Below, one piece after another: positions 1 through 8,841 of a DNA stretch of 64,000 bases (within the stretch, counting starts at the first letter, position 1; each line of letters opens with the position of its first letter). The stretch comes from Ectothiorhodospiraceae bacterium (GTDB taxonomy: Bacteria > Pseudomonadota > Gammaproteobacteria > Nitrococcales > Aquisalimonadaceae). The translations under genes and the position numbers were made by a program. The stretch spans positions 1 to 64,000 of the forward strand of contig PXAT01000185.1 of assembly GCA_003565775.1 (NCBI GenBank), given 5' to 3'. The notes beneath the pieces were generated by a model, which did not search any database, was not told where the DNA came from, and saw only the letters and a list, made by a program, of their open reading frames with translations.

Positions 1-795
1 GGAGGTGCTGCGGTCGGCGCGGATGTTGCGGGCCATAACCGCCAGCGAGCCGTTGCCCCAGTCGCCGCTGGTGTTGTAGCGGGCAACGATGTCCGGGAAG
101 CGATCATCCCGGCCTGAGCGAAGGGCACCGCCGGCGCTGATGGTTGCATCACCGTCTGCATCCACTCCAAGCGGGTCTTCAGCAACCAGCGTCGTGAACG
201 GCTGCTCCAGGGCGAACATCAGGTTGTTGCCGTCACCCAGATCCTGGGTGTAGCGGACCATGATATTGCGGTTGAAGATGGTGCCTACCGGGCCGACGAA
301 GTCCAGCGCTTCCGGCAGGGAGGAGACGTCATAGAACGTGCCCCAAGTCTGGCCGACGGTCCACGGACCCACGGCGACGAAGGCATGGCGAACACGCGGA
401 GTGGTGTTGCCGATCAGGCGCGCACGGGCCAGATCGCGTTCTTCCAGAAAGTCGAATTCGATGAAGGTGCGCACGGTGCCGAGGCGGCTCGGGGTGCTGG
501 TGCCCAGATTGAAACGGGTCTCGCGGATGCTGTAACGGGTGACATTGTCCGCGTCCTGCGCACCCTCCAGCGGGATCAGTGCCGGAACCAGGAAGGATTC
601 ATTGGCATCGTTGGCGGCACGGTTGGTTCGGTCCGTGAACATGGCATCGGCTTTCACATAGCCGCCGACCGTGAAGGTTGTGTCACCCACTCGGAAATCA
701 CCAACTTGCGCGTGGGCGCTCTGCCCGGCAAACAGGCAGGCAGCCAGGCCAAGAGCCGTTCCTGCGGTTTTCCCCGTAAAGAGTTTCTTGCTCAT
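1..795 (-). CDS. DcaP-like outer-membrane porin, N-terminal part (cut by window edge)
   Basis: The first 265 codons of a secreted beta-barrel protein; the 3' end lies outside the window. The product opens MSKKLFTG, then a hydrophobic stretch ending in SAHA, a typical signal peptide of about 29 residues. The mature part begins with a GGYVKADAMF segment like the first strand of DcaP-type trimeric porins. Later sequence has the alternating aromatic/charged pattern of barrel strands (RTFIEFDFLEE, MVRYTQDLG). Such porins admit small, often anionic substrates. The ATG at 795 is chosen because GGAGG lies 7 bases upstream; an in-frame ATG at 801 is too close to it. The family is inferred from the N-terminus only. 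Confidence 0.75.
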   Translation of the reverse strand, partial: MSKKLFTGKTAGTALGLAACLFAGQSAHAQVGDFRVGDTTFTVGGYVKADAMFTDRTNRAANDANESFLVPALIPLEGAQDADNVTRYSIRETRFNLGTSTPSRLGTVRTFIEFDFLEERDLARARLIGNTTPRVRHAFVAVGPWTVGQTWGTFYDVSSLPEALDFVGPVGTIFNRNIMVRYTQDLGDGNNLMFALEQPFTTLVAEDPLGVDADGDATISAGGALRSGRDDRFPDIVARYNTSGDWGNGSLAVMARNIRADRSTS

Positions 796-1405
796 TATCA
801 TTCCTCCGATGGTTCATCTGAGTGCCCAGTCCCGCCGGAGGCGGGCAACTTGCCGGGCGGCTTTTTTGCTGGTCAGCAATGTCGGCAAACGGGGTCTGTC
901 CGGATGCTGTATCGGGATCGTGATTTCTGCGAACCGTTTCCCGAGGCTGACGTTCAAATACCGACGAGGGCGTTCAAGGTTGTTGGTTTTCTGCCACATC
1001 CGCCGCCTTAAGACGGTCGGAGTGTTGGTAAGATGCAACGCCCAGGGAAAAGATGACGGCTTGATCGAAGCTTGTCAATTTTAAGGGCTGCGATCAATGG
1101 CGCGGAAAAGCACGAAAAATATGATGTTGCAGCAAAAAGACTATAATGAGTCTATCTGAAAATTGACAAAAACAATGAACCGGTATTCGGTGCGATGGTG
1201 TTGTCGGGGTGCAACATCGGTCGCTCCCGGCGAACAGGCATTCAGTCGACGTTGTGGACGGCAGCGATAATCGTCGGCCCCCGGCTGGCGTCGCCGGTGC
1301 CCCGGCGGCGGGAATGCATGCCCGGGTACGGCGATCCGGGATGACCCGCTGTTTCGCGGTGTGGTCCCCTGAGTGTTACCAAGCGTGACGAATTGTTTCT
1401 TGCGC
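796..1405. other. Porin leader and intergenic region without genes
   Basis: About 600 bases with no supportable gene. It holds the candidate porin promoter (1140-1169) and a GC-rich self-complementary stretch near 830-870 next to a run of six T on the plus strand (A on the mRNA-like strand). The latter would lie inside the porin leader and could fold there. No small ORF in the region has both a ribosome site and a convincing sequence. Confidence 0.5.
1140..1169 (-). promoter_or_regulatory. Candidate sigma-70 promoter for the porin
   Basis: On the minus strand TTGTCA (1169-1164) is followed after 17 bases by TTATAG, or after 18 by TATAGT (1145-1140). It lies in a locally AT-rich patch and points at the porin, implying a leader of about 340 nt. 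Seen by eye only. Confidence 0.4.
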
Positions 1406-1441
1406 AAAAAAAAAGCGAATCCGGAAATCCGGATTCGCTTT
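1406..1441 (-). terminator. Rho-independent terminator of the phasin gene
   Basis: A perfect 12-13 bp hairpin (arms 1413-1424 and 1429-1440, loop AAAT) is flanked on the plus strand by nine A (1406-1414), which become a U tract on the minus transcript. It lies about 30 bases after the phasin stop. Confidence 0.85.
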
Positions 1442-1471
1442 CTGCTCGTTCTGGCAGGCAGCTAAGCGTGT

Positions 1472-1834
1472 TTAGGCGGCCTTCTTGGCGGCCTTGGCGG
1501 CAGTTTCGACCTGCTTGCGGGTCAGCTTGCCGGTTTCCTCGGCGTAGTCCCGGTTCAGGCCGACCAGGGTCTGGACGTCGTCACCGACGCGCTTGCCCAT
1601 GGTCTGCACGGCATTGGCGCGGCCGCTGACCCACTTCTGCAACTTCTCCGGGCTGTCGATCGTCGCCGCTTCCTTGGCATAACCCACGCCGAAGGTGATG
1701 TAGTCGCGGACTGCCTCGGTCTGGAAGGCGGTCACTTTTTCCGCGTGGCTCAGCGACAGTTCGGCGAACTGGCGAACCGGGGCGAAAAACTGCTCGTACT
1801 GCTTGGTCACGTTGTTGAGGATGTCTGCGTTCAT
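1472..1834 (-). CDS. Phasin (polyhydroxyalkanoate granule-associated protein)
   Basis: A 120-residue protein starting MNADILNNVTKQYEQFF, with the amphipathic helical make-up of the short phasin family (Phasin_2 type) and an Ala/Lys-rich tail (AAKAAKKAA). Phasins coat PHA granules and control their number and size. The frame is open further upstream, but the ATG at 1834 is preceded by AAGGAGG at ideal spacing and by a promoter, so it is the start. It is a single-gene unit with its own promoter and terminator. No PHA synthase gene is in the window. Confidence 0.85.
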   Translation of the reverse strand: MNADILNNVTKQYEQFFAPVRQFAELSLSHAEKVTAFQTEAVRDYITFGVGYAKEAATIDSPEKLQKWVSGRANAVQTMGKRVGDDVQTLVGLNRDYAEETGKLTRKQVETAAKAAKKAA

Positions 1835-1870
1835 GTGATACCTCCTTGGTACCGATGGATGATGCGTTGC

Positions 1871-1899
1871 AGCATAAACCAGGGAATGGTGCGATGCAA
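1871..1899 (-). promoter_or_regulatory. Sigma-70 promoter of the phasin gene
   Basis: On the minus strand TTGCAT (1899-1894), 17 bases, then TATGCT (1876-1871), about 35 bases before the phasin start codon. Spacing is optimal and both hexamers are good matches. Confidence 0.6.
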
Positions 1900-1964
1900 C
1901 ATTTATTTGCGCGGACCGGATCCGGGCGCATACTGAGGCCCGTTCTCCCGACGGGTGTCCTGCC

Positions 1965-3788
1965 ATGTGTCGTACCTTTTTTACGGTTTTCGCGGTCGCG
2001 CTGAGCTGCATGTTCACGACCGGTGCCAGCGCCGATCAGCTGGATGTGCCGCTGGACATTCGCCATGCCGTGCTGGTCGCCGCACTGTCGGACGAACTCG
2101 GTATGGACGCCGATGGCCGCAGCACCCTGCGTCAGGACGGCTGCAATCAGACCACCTTGTCGGATCTGCAGATTGAGTCGCGGGACGAGGGGCTGGTGGC
2201 CTCGTTCAACGCCCGGACCCGGGTCGGTACCGAGACGTTCGGTCGTTGTGTCAGCCCGGGGGAGTGGCATGGTCGTCTGCTGGTGACCCTGGTTCCGGCG
2301 GTGTCAGAGGGTGGCCTGGCCGTGGTCTTTCAACCGGAGTCGACCGAGCTTCGGCGACCGGATGGCAGCGAGAGCCTGTTCACCCGCGCCGCGGGTTTCC
2401 TCGCCGATACGCTGGTGGTGCCGCGCCTGCAGCGCCTGCGCGTGGATCTGCGTGGCCCGCTGGATTCCCTGGACCGCCTGCTGGGCGACCTGACCGCGCG
2501 CAACGGTGGCGAGGGTCTGGTGTCGCGAGCCCGTCTGGCGGACGTCACCGTTACCGGCTCGGGCGTCCGCGCGATGCTGCGACTGCAGGTGGAGCCGCCA
2601 TCGGCACCGATGACCGAGCCGCCACTGGATGATCGGGAATATGCCGACTGGCAACGCCTGGAGGACGAACTGGACGGTTTCCTGACGGTGATCGTCCTGT
2701 ATCTCGCCGGCCGGGTGGACGATCCCGCCCTGCAGCGGGACCTGCTGGCGGTGTTGCTCGACTCGCGGCACGCGATTTCCGAGGCGCTGATCACGGACGT
2801 TGCGGATGACGAGCCTGATCCCGTGCGGCACCTGTTCATGGACAGTTGGGATCGCCTGCGTCCGCATGTTCAGACCATGCATGAGGCCGATCTGCTGCCG
2901 AACGGGGACTGGCGGGTTGCCGGGTTCGTGGCCGGTGGTGATGCCATTCGGGCGCTGGACGCACTCGGGCCCGAGTATGGTCTGGAAATCACGCGTGACG
3001 GCCTTCGGCGGCTGGCGCGTCTGTTGCTGGCGGACGAGGCGCCGGACCGCTTCACCCCCCTGCCGCTGGATATCGATCCCGGTCTGCGACGGCTGTTCCC
3101 GCCCCTGCGCGAGGTGACTCCGGATCAGGTGCGGGCCTCTTTCGGCTTCCGCCCGGTCCTGATCCGCGCGGCGCGGGCCGATGACCGACTGTCGCCGGCC
3201 GAGGCCCTGCGTGGCCGGGTGCCGCAGTTGTCCGATCTGGACGACTATCTCGAACTGGTGTCGTTGTTGCTGGCCGCCGAGGCGCAGCGGCGCAAGGGTG
3301 GCGGCAGCCGTATCCCGCCCGTGTTCCGCCACATGATCGATCCGATGATACGGGCCACGGCGTGGAAGGAATCCTGCTGGCGCCAGTACGTCGGGTCACC
3401 GGGGAACCCGCGTGTGATCACGTCCCCGGCCGGCGCGCTGGGCATGATGCAGATCAATGCCCGGGTCTGGCGCGGTCTGTACGACGTGGATCGTCTGGCC
3501 GATGACGTGGCCTACAATCTTGCGGCCGGTGCCGACATCCTCGATTACTATTTCGTCGATTACGCGCTCCGTCGCGAGGAACACCTGCAGCCTGGCGGGA
3601 TAAACAATCTGGTGCGGGCCACCTATGCCGCCTACAACGGCGGGCCGGGCCATCTCAATCGTTACCGGCGCGACCAGGTGTCAGCCAGTCTGCGCGCGAT
3701 TGATCGTGACTTCTGGCATCACTACGAGGTCATGCGTCGGGACAAGTGGCCGGATGTGGCAAGCTGCTACGCTGTTCCCGGCAACTGA
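1965..3788 (+). CDS. Large periplasmic lytic transglycosylase (SLT domain at the C-terminus)
   Basis: 607 residues. A signal peptide (MCRTFFTVFAVALSC... ending near GASA, about residue 23) precedes roughly 420 residues that I cannot assign. The last 150 residues form a soluble lytic transglycosylase domain: catalytic Glu in WKESCWRQY (about residue 469), then GALGMMQIN and, near the end, the typical AAYNGGPGHLNRY. Such enzymes cleave the MurNAc-GlcNAc bond of peptidoglycan to make anhydro-MurNAc ends. The gene diverges from the phasin, and a PH-domain gene follows after 14 bases. The long N-terminal part may position the enzyme or bind a partner. Confidence 0.8.
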   Translation: MCRTFFTVFAVALSCMFTTGASADQLDVPLDIRHAVLVAALSDELGMDADGRSTLRQDGCNQTTLSDLQIESRDEGLVASFNARTRVGTETFGRCVSPGEWHGRLLVTLVPAVSEGGLAVVFQPESTELRRPDGSESLFTRAAGFLADTLVVPRLQRLRVDLRGPLDSLDRLLGDLTARNGGEGLVSRARLADVTVTGSGVRAMLRLQVEPPSAPMTEPPLDDREYADWQRLEDELDGFLTVIVLYLAGRVDDPALQRDLLAVLLDSRHAISEALITDVADDEPDPVRHLFMDSWDRLRPHVQTMHEADLLPNGDWRVAGFVAGGDAIRALDALGPEYGLEITRDGLRRLARLLLADEAPDRFTPLPLDIDPGLRRLFPPLREVTPDQVRASFGFRPVLIRAARADDRLSPAEALRGRVPQLSDLDDYLELVSLLLAAEAQRRKGGGSRIPPVFRHMIDPMIRATAWKESCWRQYVGSPGNPRVITSPAGALGMMQINARVWRGLYDVDRLADDVAYNLAAGADILDYYFVDYALRREEHLQPGGINNLVRATYAAYNGGPGHLNRYRRDQVSASLRAIDRDFWHHYEVMRRDKWPDVASCYAVPGN

Positions 3789-3802
3789 CAGGATGTTGAT
3801 GG

Positions 3803-4255
3803 ATGGAACCGTATTCGGATCGACCCGCCTGGCGAGGGCAATGGATTCTGATGATCGTCGTTGCCTTCCTGCTGCTGCTGGCTCTGGCGACCACGCCCGG
3901 GCTCAGCGGCGAGCCCGGTGAGCGGATCCTGGCGGCCGGCCTCTGGCTCGCCATGCTGGGCAGCCTGCTGTTACTGCTTTATCGCCACTACGCCTGGAAG
4001 TACGAGATCGACGAAACCCGCGTCTCCCGCCACTACGGCATCGTCTCGCGCAACCAGCAGAGCGTTCGCATCCGCGATATCCGCAGCGTGGAGCTGAATC
4101 AGACCCTGTTCCAGCGGATCTTCAATATCGGCGATCTGCTGTTCTACTCGGCCGGATCCGCCGCGGCGGAAGTGGAATTCCGTGGCGTGCGCGATCCCGC
4201 CGGCGTGCGTGATCTGGTGGATCAGGCCATGGACAGCCAGACCGGCGTCGACTGA
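3803..4255 (+). CDS. Membrane protein with bacterial PH domain
   Basis: 150 residues. Two transmembrane segments (about 15-33 and 41-60) are followed by a YEIDETRVSRHYGIVSRNQQSVRIRDIRSVEL segment-type sequence typical of the bacterial PH domain (bPH_2, YdbS/YdbT-like), ending in a predicted helix. Family members are inner-membrane proteins of poorly known role, often linked to envelope stress or secretion. It lies 14 bases downstream of the transglycosylase and is probably co-transcribed. Family assignment is good; function is unknown. Confidence 0.7.
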   Translation: MEPYSDRPAWRGQWILMIVVAFLLLLALATTPGLSGEPGERILAAGLWLAMLGSLLLLLYRHYAWKYEIDETRVSRHYGIVSRNQQSVRIRDIRSVELNQTLFQRIFNIGDLLFYSAGSAAAEVEFRGVRDPAGVRDLVDQAMDSQTGVD

Positions 4256-4277
4256 CGCCGGTCTGGTTGCGCCGCAT

Positions 4278-4397
4278 TCAGATAACGCGCTTGCGGATCG
4301 CCGAAGAGATCTGCTCCACGGCGATCACCACGACCAGAATGACCAGAATGATGGCCATCGCCTGATCGAAGCGGAACATGCGCATGGACGCGTTCAT
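4278..4397 (-). pseudogene. Remnant resembling the C-terminus of a PhnE-type ABC permease
   Basis: From an ATG at 4397 the minus strand encodes only 39 residues: a short start, MFRFDQAMAII, a hydrophobic helix and the basic tail AIRKRVI before a stop. This matches in style the last membrane helix and Arg/Lys-rich end of phosphonate-type (PhnE) ABC permeases. The frame upstream (to 4490) no longer looks like a permease and no transporter gene is nearby. I read it as the leftover 3' end of a deleted gene. A genuine 39-residue single-helix membrane protein is the alternative. Confidence 0.4.
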
Positions 4398-4537
4398 GAC
4401 GGGGCATGCCGCTTCGACCGGATTGCAGTCGGCGCGGTATGATCGCGCCCGAGACGGGCGCATCATTCCTGATGGGCCATCGAACATCACGGCCGCCGGG
4501 GCCAGCGGACCCCGGGCCGGGAATACAGTGAGGAAAC

Positions 4538-6220
<1,683 letters not shown>

Positions 6221-6245
6221 TCGAATTCGTTCGTTGATTGCACAG

Positions 6246-6272
6246 AAAAGGCCGCCCTCGGGCGGCCTTTTT
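6246..6272. terminator. Bidirectional terminator between ilvD and a small membrane-protein gene
   Basis: The hairpin GGCCGCCC / GGGCGGCC is preceded by four A (6246-6249) and followed by five T (6268-6272), so it can act on both strands. It sits between the ilvD stop (6220) and the stop of the convergent gene (6293). Confidence 0.85.
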
Positions 6273-6292
6273 CATACCGTATTACCGACCCG

Positions 6293-6487
6293 TTACAGGT
6301 TGCCCCGATTGCCCTTTTTCGGCCCCAGCAAAAGCCAGAGAATAAAGCCGATAAACGGCAGCAGAATGATCAGCACGACCCACAATACCTTGGCGCCAGT
6401 GCCGGCTGGGCTTTGCAGCGTGCTGACGATAGCCCAGACGGCCAGTACCAGTACGATAATCCCGAATAAACCTGTTTCAATTCCCAT
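6293..6487 (-). CDS. Small two-helix membrane protein, PLDc_N-like
   Basis: 64 residues starting MGIETGLFGII. Two hydrophobic helices are separated by a short polar link (STLQSPAGTG), and the second ends in LPFIGFILWLLLGPKKG. This is the pattern of the PLDc_N domain that precedes cardiolipin synthases and also occurs alone as a small inner-membrane protein. The ATG at 6487 has GGAGA 7 bases upstream; an ATG eight codons earlier has none. The function of the stand-alone form is unknown. It diverges from the 6682 gene across a 195-base gap. Confidence 0.65.
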   Translation of the reverse strand: MGIETGLFGIIVLVLAVWAIVSTLQSPAGTGAKVLWVVLIILLPFIGFILWLLLGPKKGNRGNL

Positions 6488-6681
6488 TTGCCTGTCTCCG
6501 TTTGGCGCCAATTCGGGTCGGTCGACCCCGCTTTGTTAATGCGATAGCCGAGGAACAATAGGAGACAGGTCGACGGCCTGCAAGCGGAATCATTACCACA
6601 GCCGCCCTTGAAACTTTTACTCTCCGAGCCAATCACATCGGGTACGCAAAAGATGACTCGGCGAACTGATGGAGTGCTTGT

Positions 6682-7203
6682 ATGAGACGGATTTATTTCC
6701 TGCTGCCCGGTATTGATGATGCCCGCAGCCTGGTGGATACCTTCCGGAGCAACGGTTATTCCGACAAGGACCTGCACCTTGTCGCGCGCGAGGACGTGCA
6801 GATGGAAGATCTGCCGGAGGCCAGCTTCAGCGAGCAGTCCGACCTGCTGCCGGCCCTCAAGCGTGGTGTTGCCATCGGTGGCACGACGGGCCTGCTGGCT
6901 GGGCTCGGCGCGGTTGCCATCCCCGGTCTCGGTGTCGCCATCGGCGGTGGTGCGGTCGCCGCGATCACGGCAGCCGGTGCCGCTGTGGGCGGCTGGTCCG
7001 CGGCGCTGGTCGGCGCCGGCATGGATCGCGAGCAGATTGCCGACTGCGAGCAGGCGCTGCAGGAAGGCCAGGTGCTGATGCTGGTCGATACCGAAAAAGA
7101 ACGGGTGGAGGACGTGAAGGAACTCGTGACCAGCCATTATCCGGACGTCGAGGTGGAAGACGTCGAGCGGGTTGCACCCTTGCCGAATGTCGGAAACGGT
7201 TAG
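6682..7203 (+). CDS. Unknown protein with glycine-rich membrane-like core
   Basis: 173 residues. The first 60 form an alpha/beta-like part (MRRIYFLLPG, then DARSLVDTFRSNGYSDKDLHLVARE). A long Gly/Ala-rich hydrophobic block (about 63-115) follows, then an acidic end with a repeated VE-rich motif (PDVEVEDVERV). The layout recalls DUF1269-type and general-stress proteins with glycine-zipper segments, but I cannot name a family. The N-terminal part resembles domains that sense or bind at the membrane. Coding quality is good throughout. It diverges from the small PLDc_N-like gene, which may share its regulation. Confidence 0.55.
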   Translation: MRRIYFLLPGIDDARSLVDTFRSNGYSDKDLHLVAREDVQMEDLPEASFSEQSDLLPALKRGVAIGGTTGLLAGLGAVAIPGLGVAIGGGAVAAITAAGAAVGGWSAALVGAGMDREQIADCEQALQEGQVLMLVDTEKERVEDVKELVTSHYPDVEVEDVERVAPLPNVGNG

Positions 7204-7253
7204 CCCGGCAACAAGCCAAATCTGGCAAGGACTGCGTTCGTAAAGAAGGGTTT

Positions 7254-7345
7254 ACCACGAAGATCGCGAAGGTCACGAAGAAGGGCAGAGCGGCCTTGTT
7301 GCCGAGACGTTCTCCCTTCGTGATCTTCGTGTCCTTCGCGGTGGT
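7254..7345. repeat. Dispersed palindromic 'CACGAAG' repeat
   Basis: Both arms (7254-7285 and 7314-7345) are built from short units of the type CACGAAGGT/CGCGAAGAT, and the right arm is roughly the reverse complement of the left, so transcripts can fold into an imperfect hairpin. Read as protein, the units give repeats like HEDHEG and RDLRDLRG, which I recognise from spurious short ORFs in many unrelated bacterial genomes. It lies between the 6682 gene and the convergent ATPase gene. No transposase is associated here. Confidence 0.6.
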
Positions 7346-7489
7346 GCTCCTTGTTCGGTGCGAGAGAGACATGGTGCGGCAGTGATGCAGGAGCCGAGCC
7401 CTCTCGGCGATGAGGAGTCCCTGAAGGGTCGGATCGCGGCGAGGGTTCGTTCGCCGGTGACAGCGGGGTTTTCCTGGGCGCCGAGCGCC

Positions 7490-8509
7490 TCAATCCTTCC
7501 CCAAACCCGCGGCAGCCAGGTGGTCGGCCAGCTCCTCGAGCTGGTCGAGCCCGCCGATATCGGCCTCCAGCATCGGCAGGCGCACGCAATCCAGCCCCTT
7601 CAGCGTGGTGCCGATCTGCGCCAGATAGCGACTTTCCTGCTCGCGACGTCGTGCAAGGAAGTCCCCGTCCGCGTCTTCGGGCAACACCCGATTGATGACG
7701 GCGCCGAGGATGGGAATCGAGAACTGGCGCAATGCCTTCACCGCACGTTCGGTCTCGACGATGGGCATGCGCTCGGGTGTCAGCACGAATACGAACGCCG
7801 TATGCGCCGGGTCGGTCATCAGGCGCCGCGCACGATGGAACAGGCGGCGACGCTCCAGCAGGGTCTCGGCAATCTTGCGCGTCCGGCTCTCCATGCCGGC
7901 GAACGGGTCTGTCTCGGGATCATCGAACGGTGTCGGTACCTCGGCACGACTTCCCTGCGGTGTCAGGTGTTTCAGCACCTTGCCGAGTTGTTCCGAGCGC
8001 TGGTTGTGATTCAGCAGGCCGTCGGTCCAGGCGGCCATCGCCTCCGGCAACGACAGCAGGCGCAGCGTGTGCCCGGTAGGGGCGGTGTCAAAGATCAGCA
8101 GGTCGTAGTTGTCGGCCTCTTCCAGCAGCAGGCGGGCGACCCGCTCCAGCAGGGCGGCCTCCGCCGCACCAGGCGAGTGCGCGGCAAGCGCCATCTGCCG
8201 GTCGAGTTCCGCATGCATCTCCGGCGCCGCCAGTTGCTTCATGTGCTCGCTGACGGCGCGGATGTGGTTGCGGGCCTGCTGATCCGGATCGATTTCCAGG
8301 CCCCAGATGCCCGCGGTAATCCCGGTGATGCGGTCGCCGATGGGACGGTCGACGGCGTCACCGAGGGAGTGCGCGGGATCCGTGGAAATCACCAGCACGC
8401 GCTTGCCCCGGCGTGCCGCCAGCACTGCCAGGGCGGCGGCCGTCGAGGTCTTGCCCACGCCACCCTTCCCGCCGACGAAGATCACGCGGCGTTGCAGCAG
8501 CGATTGCAT
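7490..8509 (-). CDS. ArsA/Get3-family P-loop ATPase, partner of the CstA-like transporter
   Basis: 339 residues, a single ATPase domain of Get3/TRC40 size. The deviant Walker A motif GGKGGVGKTST is at residues 13-23, followed by ISTDPAHSLGDAV (switch I) and IFDTAPTGHTLRLL (switch II), all diagnostic of the ArsA/Get3 branch of SIMIBI ATPases. No CxxC metal site is obvious. It is the third gene of a unit with a Cys-Cys small protein (stop at 8526) and a CstA-like transporter, so a role in energising or assembling that transporter is inferred from context; arsenite export has no support, as no arsB or arsR is near. The ATG at 8509 with AGGGG close upstream is preferred to an in-frame GTG at 8524 that abuts the previous stop. 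Confidence 0.85.
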   Translation of the reverse strand: MQSLLQRRVIFVGGKGGVGKTSTAAALAVLAARRGKRVLVISTDPAHSLGDAVDRPIGDRITGITAGIWGLEIDPDQQARNHIRAVSEHMKQLAAPEMHAELDRQMALAAHSPGAAEAALLERVARLLLEEADNYDLLIFDTAPTGHTLRLLSLPEAMAAWTDGLLNHNQRSEQLGKVLKHLTPQGSRAEVPTPFDDPETDPFAGMESRTRKIAETLLERRRLFHRARRLMTDPAHTAFVFVLTPERMPIVETERAVKALRQFSIPILGAVINRVLPEDADGDFLARRREQESRYLAQIGTTLKGLDCVRLPMLEADIGGLDQLEELADHLAAAGLGKD

Positions 8510-8525
8510 GCCCCTGGCACTCACC

Positions 8526-8822
8526 TCAGCAACAGCGGAAATGATCGAGGGGTGAGCGTTCCATGCCCATGCGGCGATGCCAGTCGTGAAACCGCTCCAG
8601 CAGCAGGGGTTGCAACTCCAGGGTGTAATAGCTGGCAGGGTTGGGCACGCCCATCATCTCCGAGAAGACCAGCAGCATGAACAGATCCTCTTCATCCCGG
8701 CGCGCCCGCGCGATGGTCGCGCGGTAGCGTCCGAAATAAAGCTCCTCGGCAATCCCGCTGGCCTGTCGCAGCCAGGCCCGCCAGTCGTTGCCCTTGCCGG
8801 ATCCGGGGTCATCGTCGTTCAT
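8526..8822 (-). CDS. Small protein ending in Cys-Cys (cory-CC-star type)
   Basis: 98 residues with no signal peptide. It begins acidic and polar, has a helical middle (EELYFGRYRATIARARRDEEDL, then LVFSEMMGVPNPASYY) and ends LDHFRCC, with the two cysteines (97-98) immediately before the stop. This matches a small family I recall as cory-CC-star, named for the terminal Cys pair and found beside CstA-like transporters and ArsA-like ATPases. A terminal Cys pair could bind a metal, form a redox-active disulfide or be modified. The gene starts 19 bases after the cstA stop and is followed directly by the ATPase, so the three are almost certainly one operon. Confidence 0.75.
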   Translation of the reverse strand: MNDDDPGSGKGNDWRAWLRQASGIAEELYFGRYRATIARARRDEEDLFMLLVFSEMMGVPNPASYYTLELQPLLLERFHDWHRRMGMERSPLDHFRCC

Positions 8823-8841
8823 GTTGCCGGTCTCCTCCCGG

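Noticed and set aside
1142-1147. TATAAT on the plus strand
   Set aside because: No -35 at proper distance and no plus-strand gene behind it; the overlapping minus-strand promoter is better supported.
7490-8524. Arsenic resistance operon
   Set aside because: The ATPase is ArsA-like, but neither arsB, arsD nor arsR is near, and the flanking genes are CstA and a Cys-tailed small protein.
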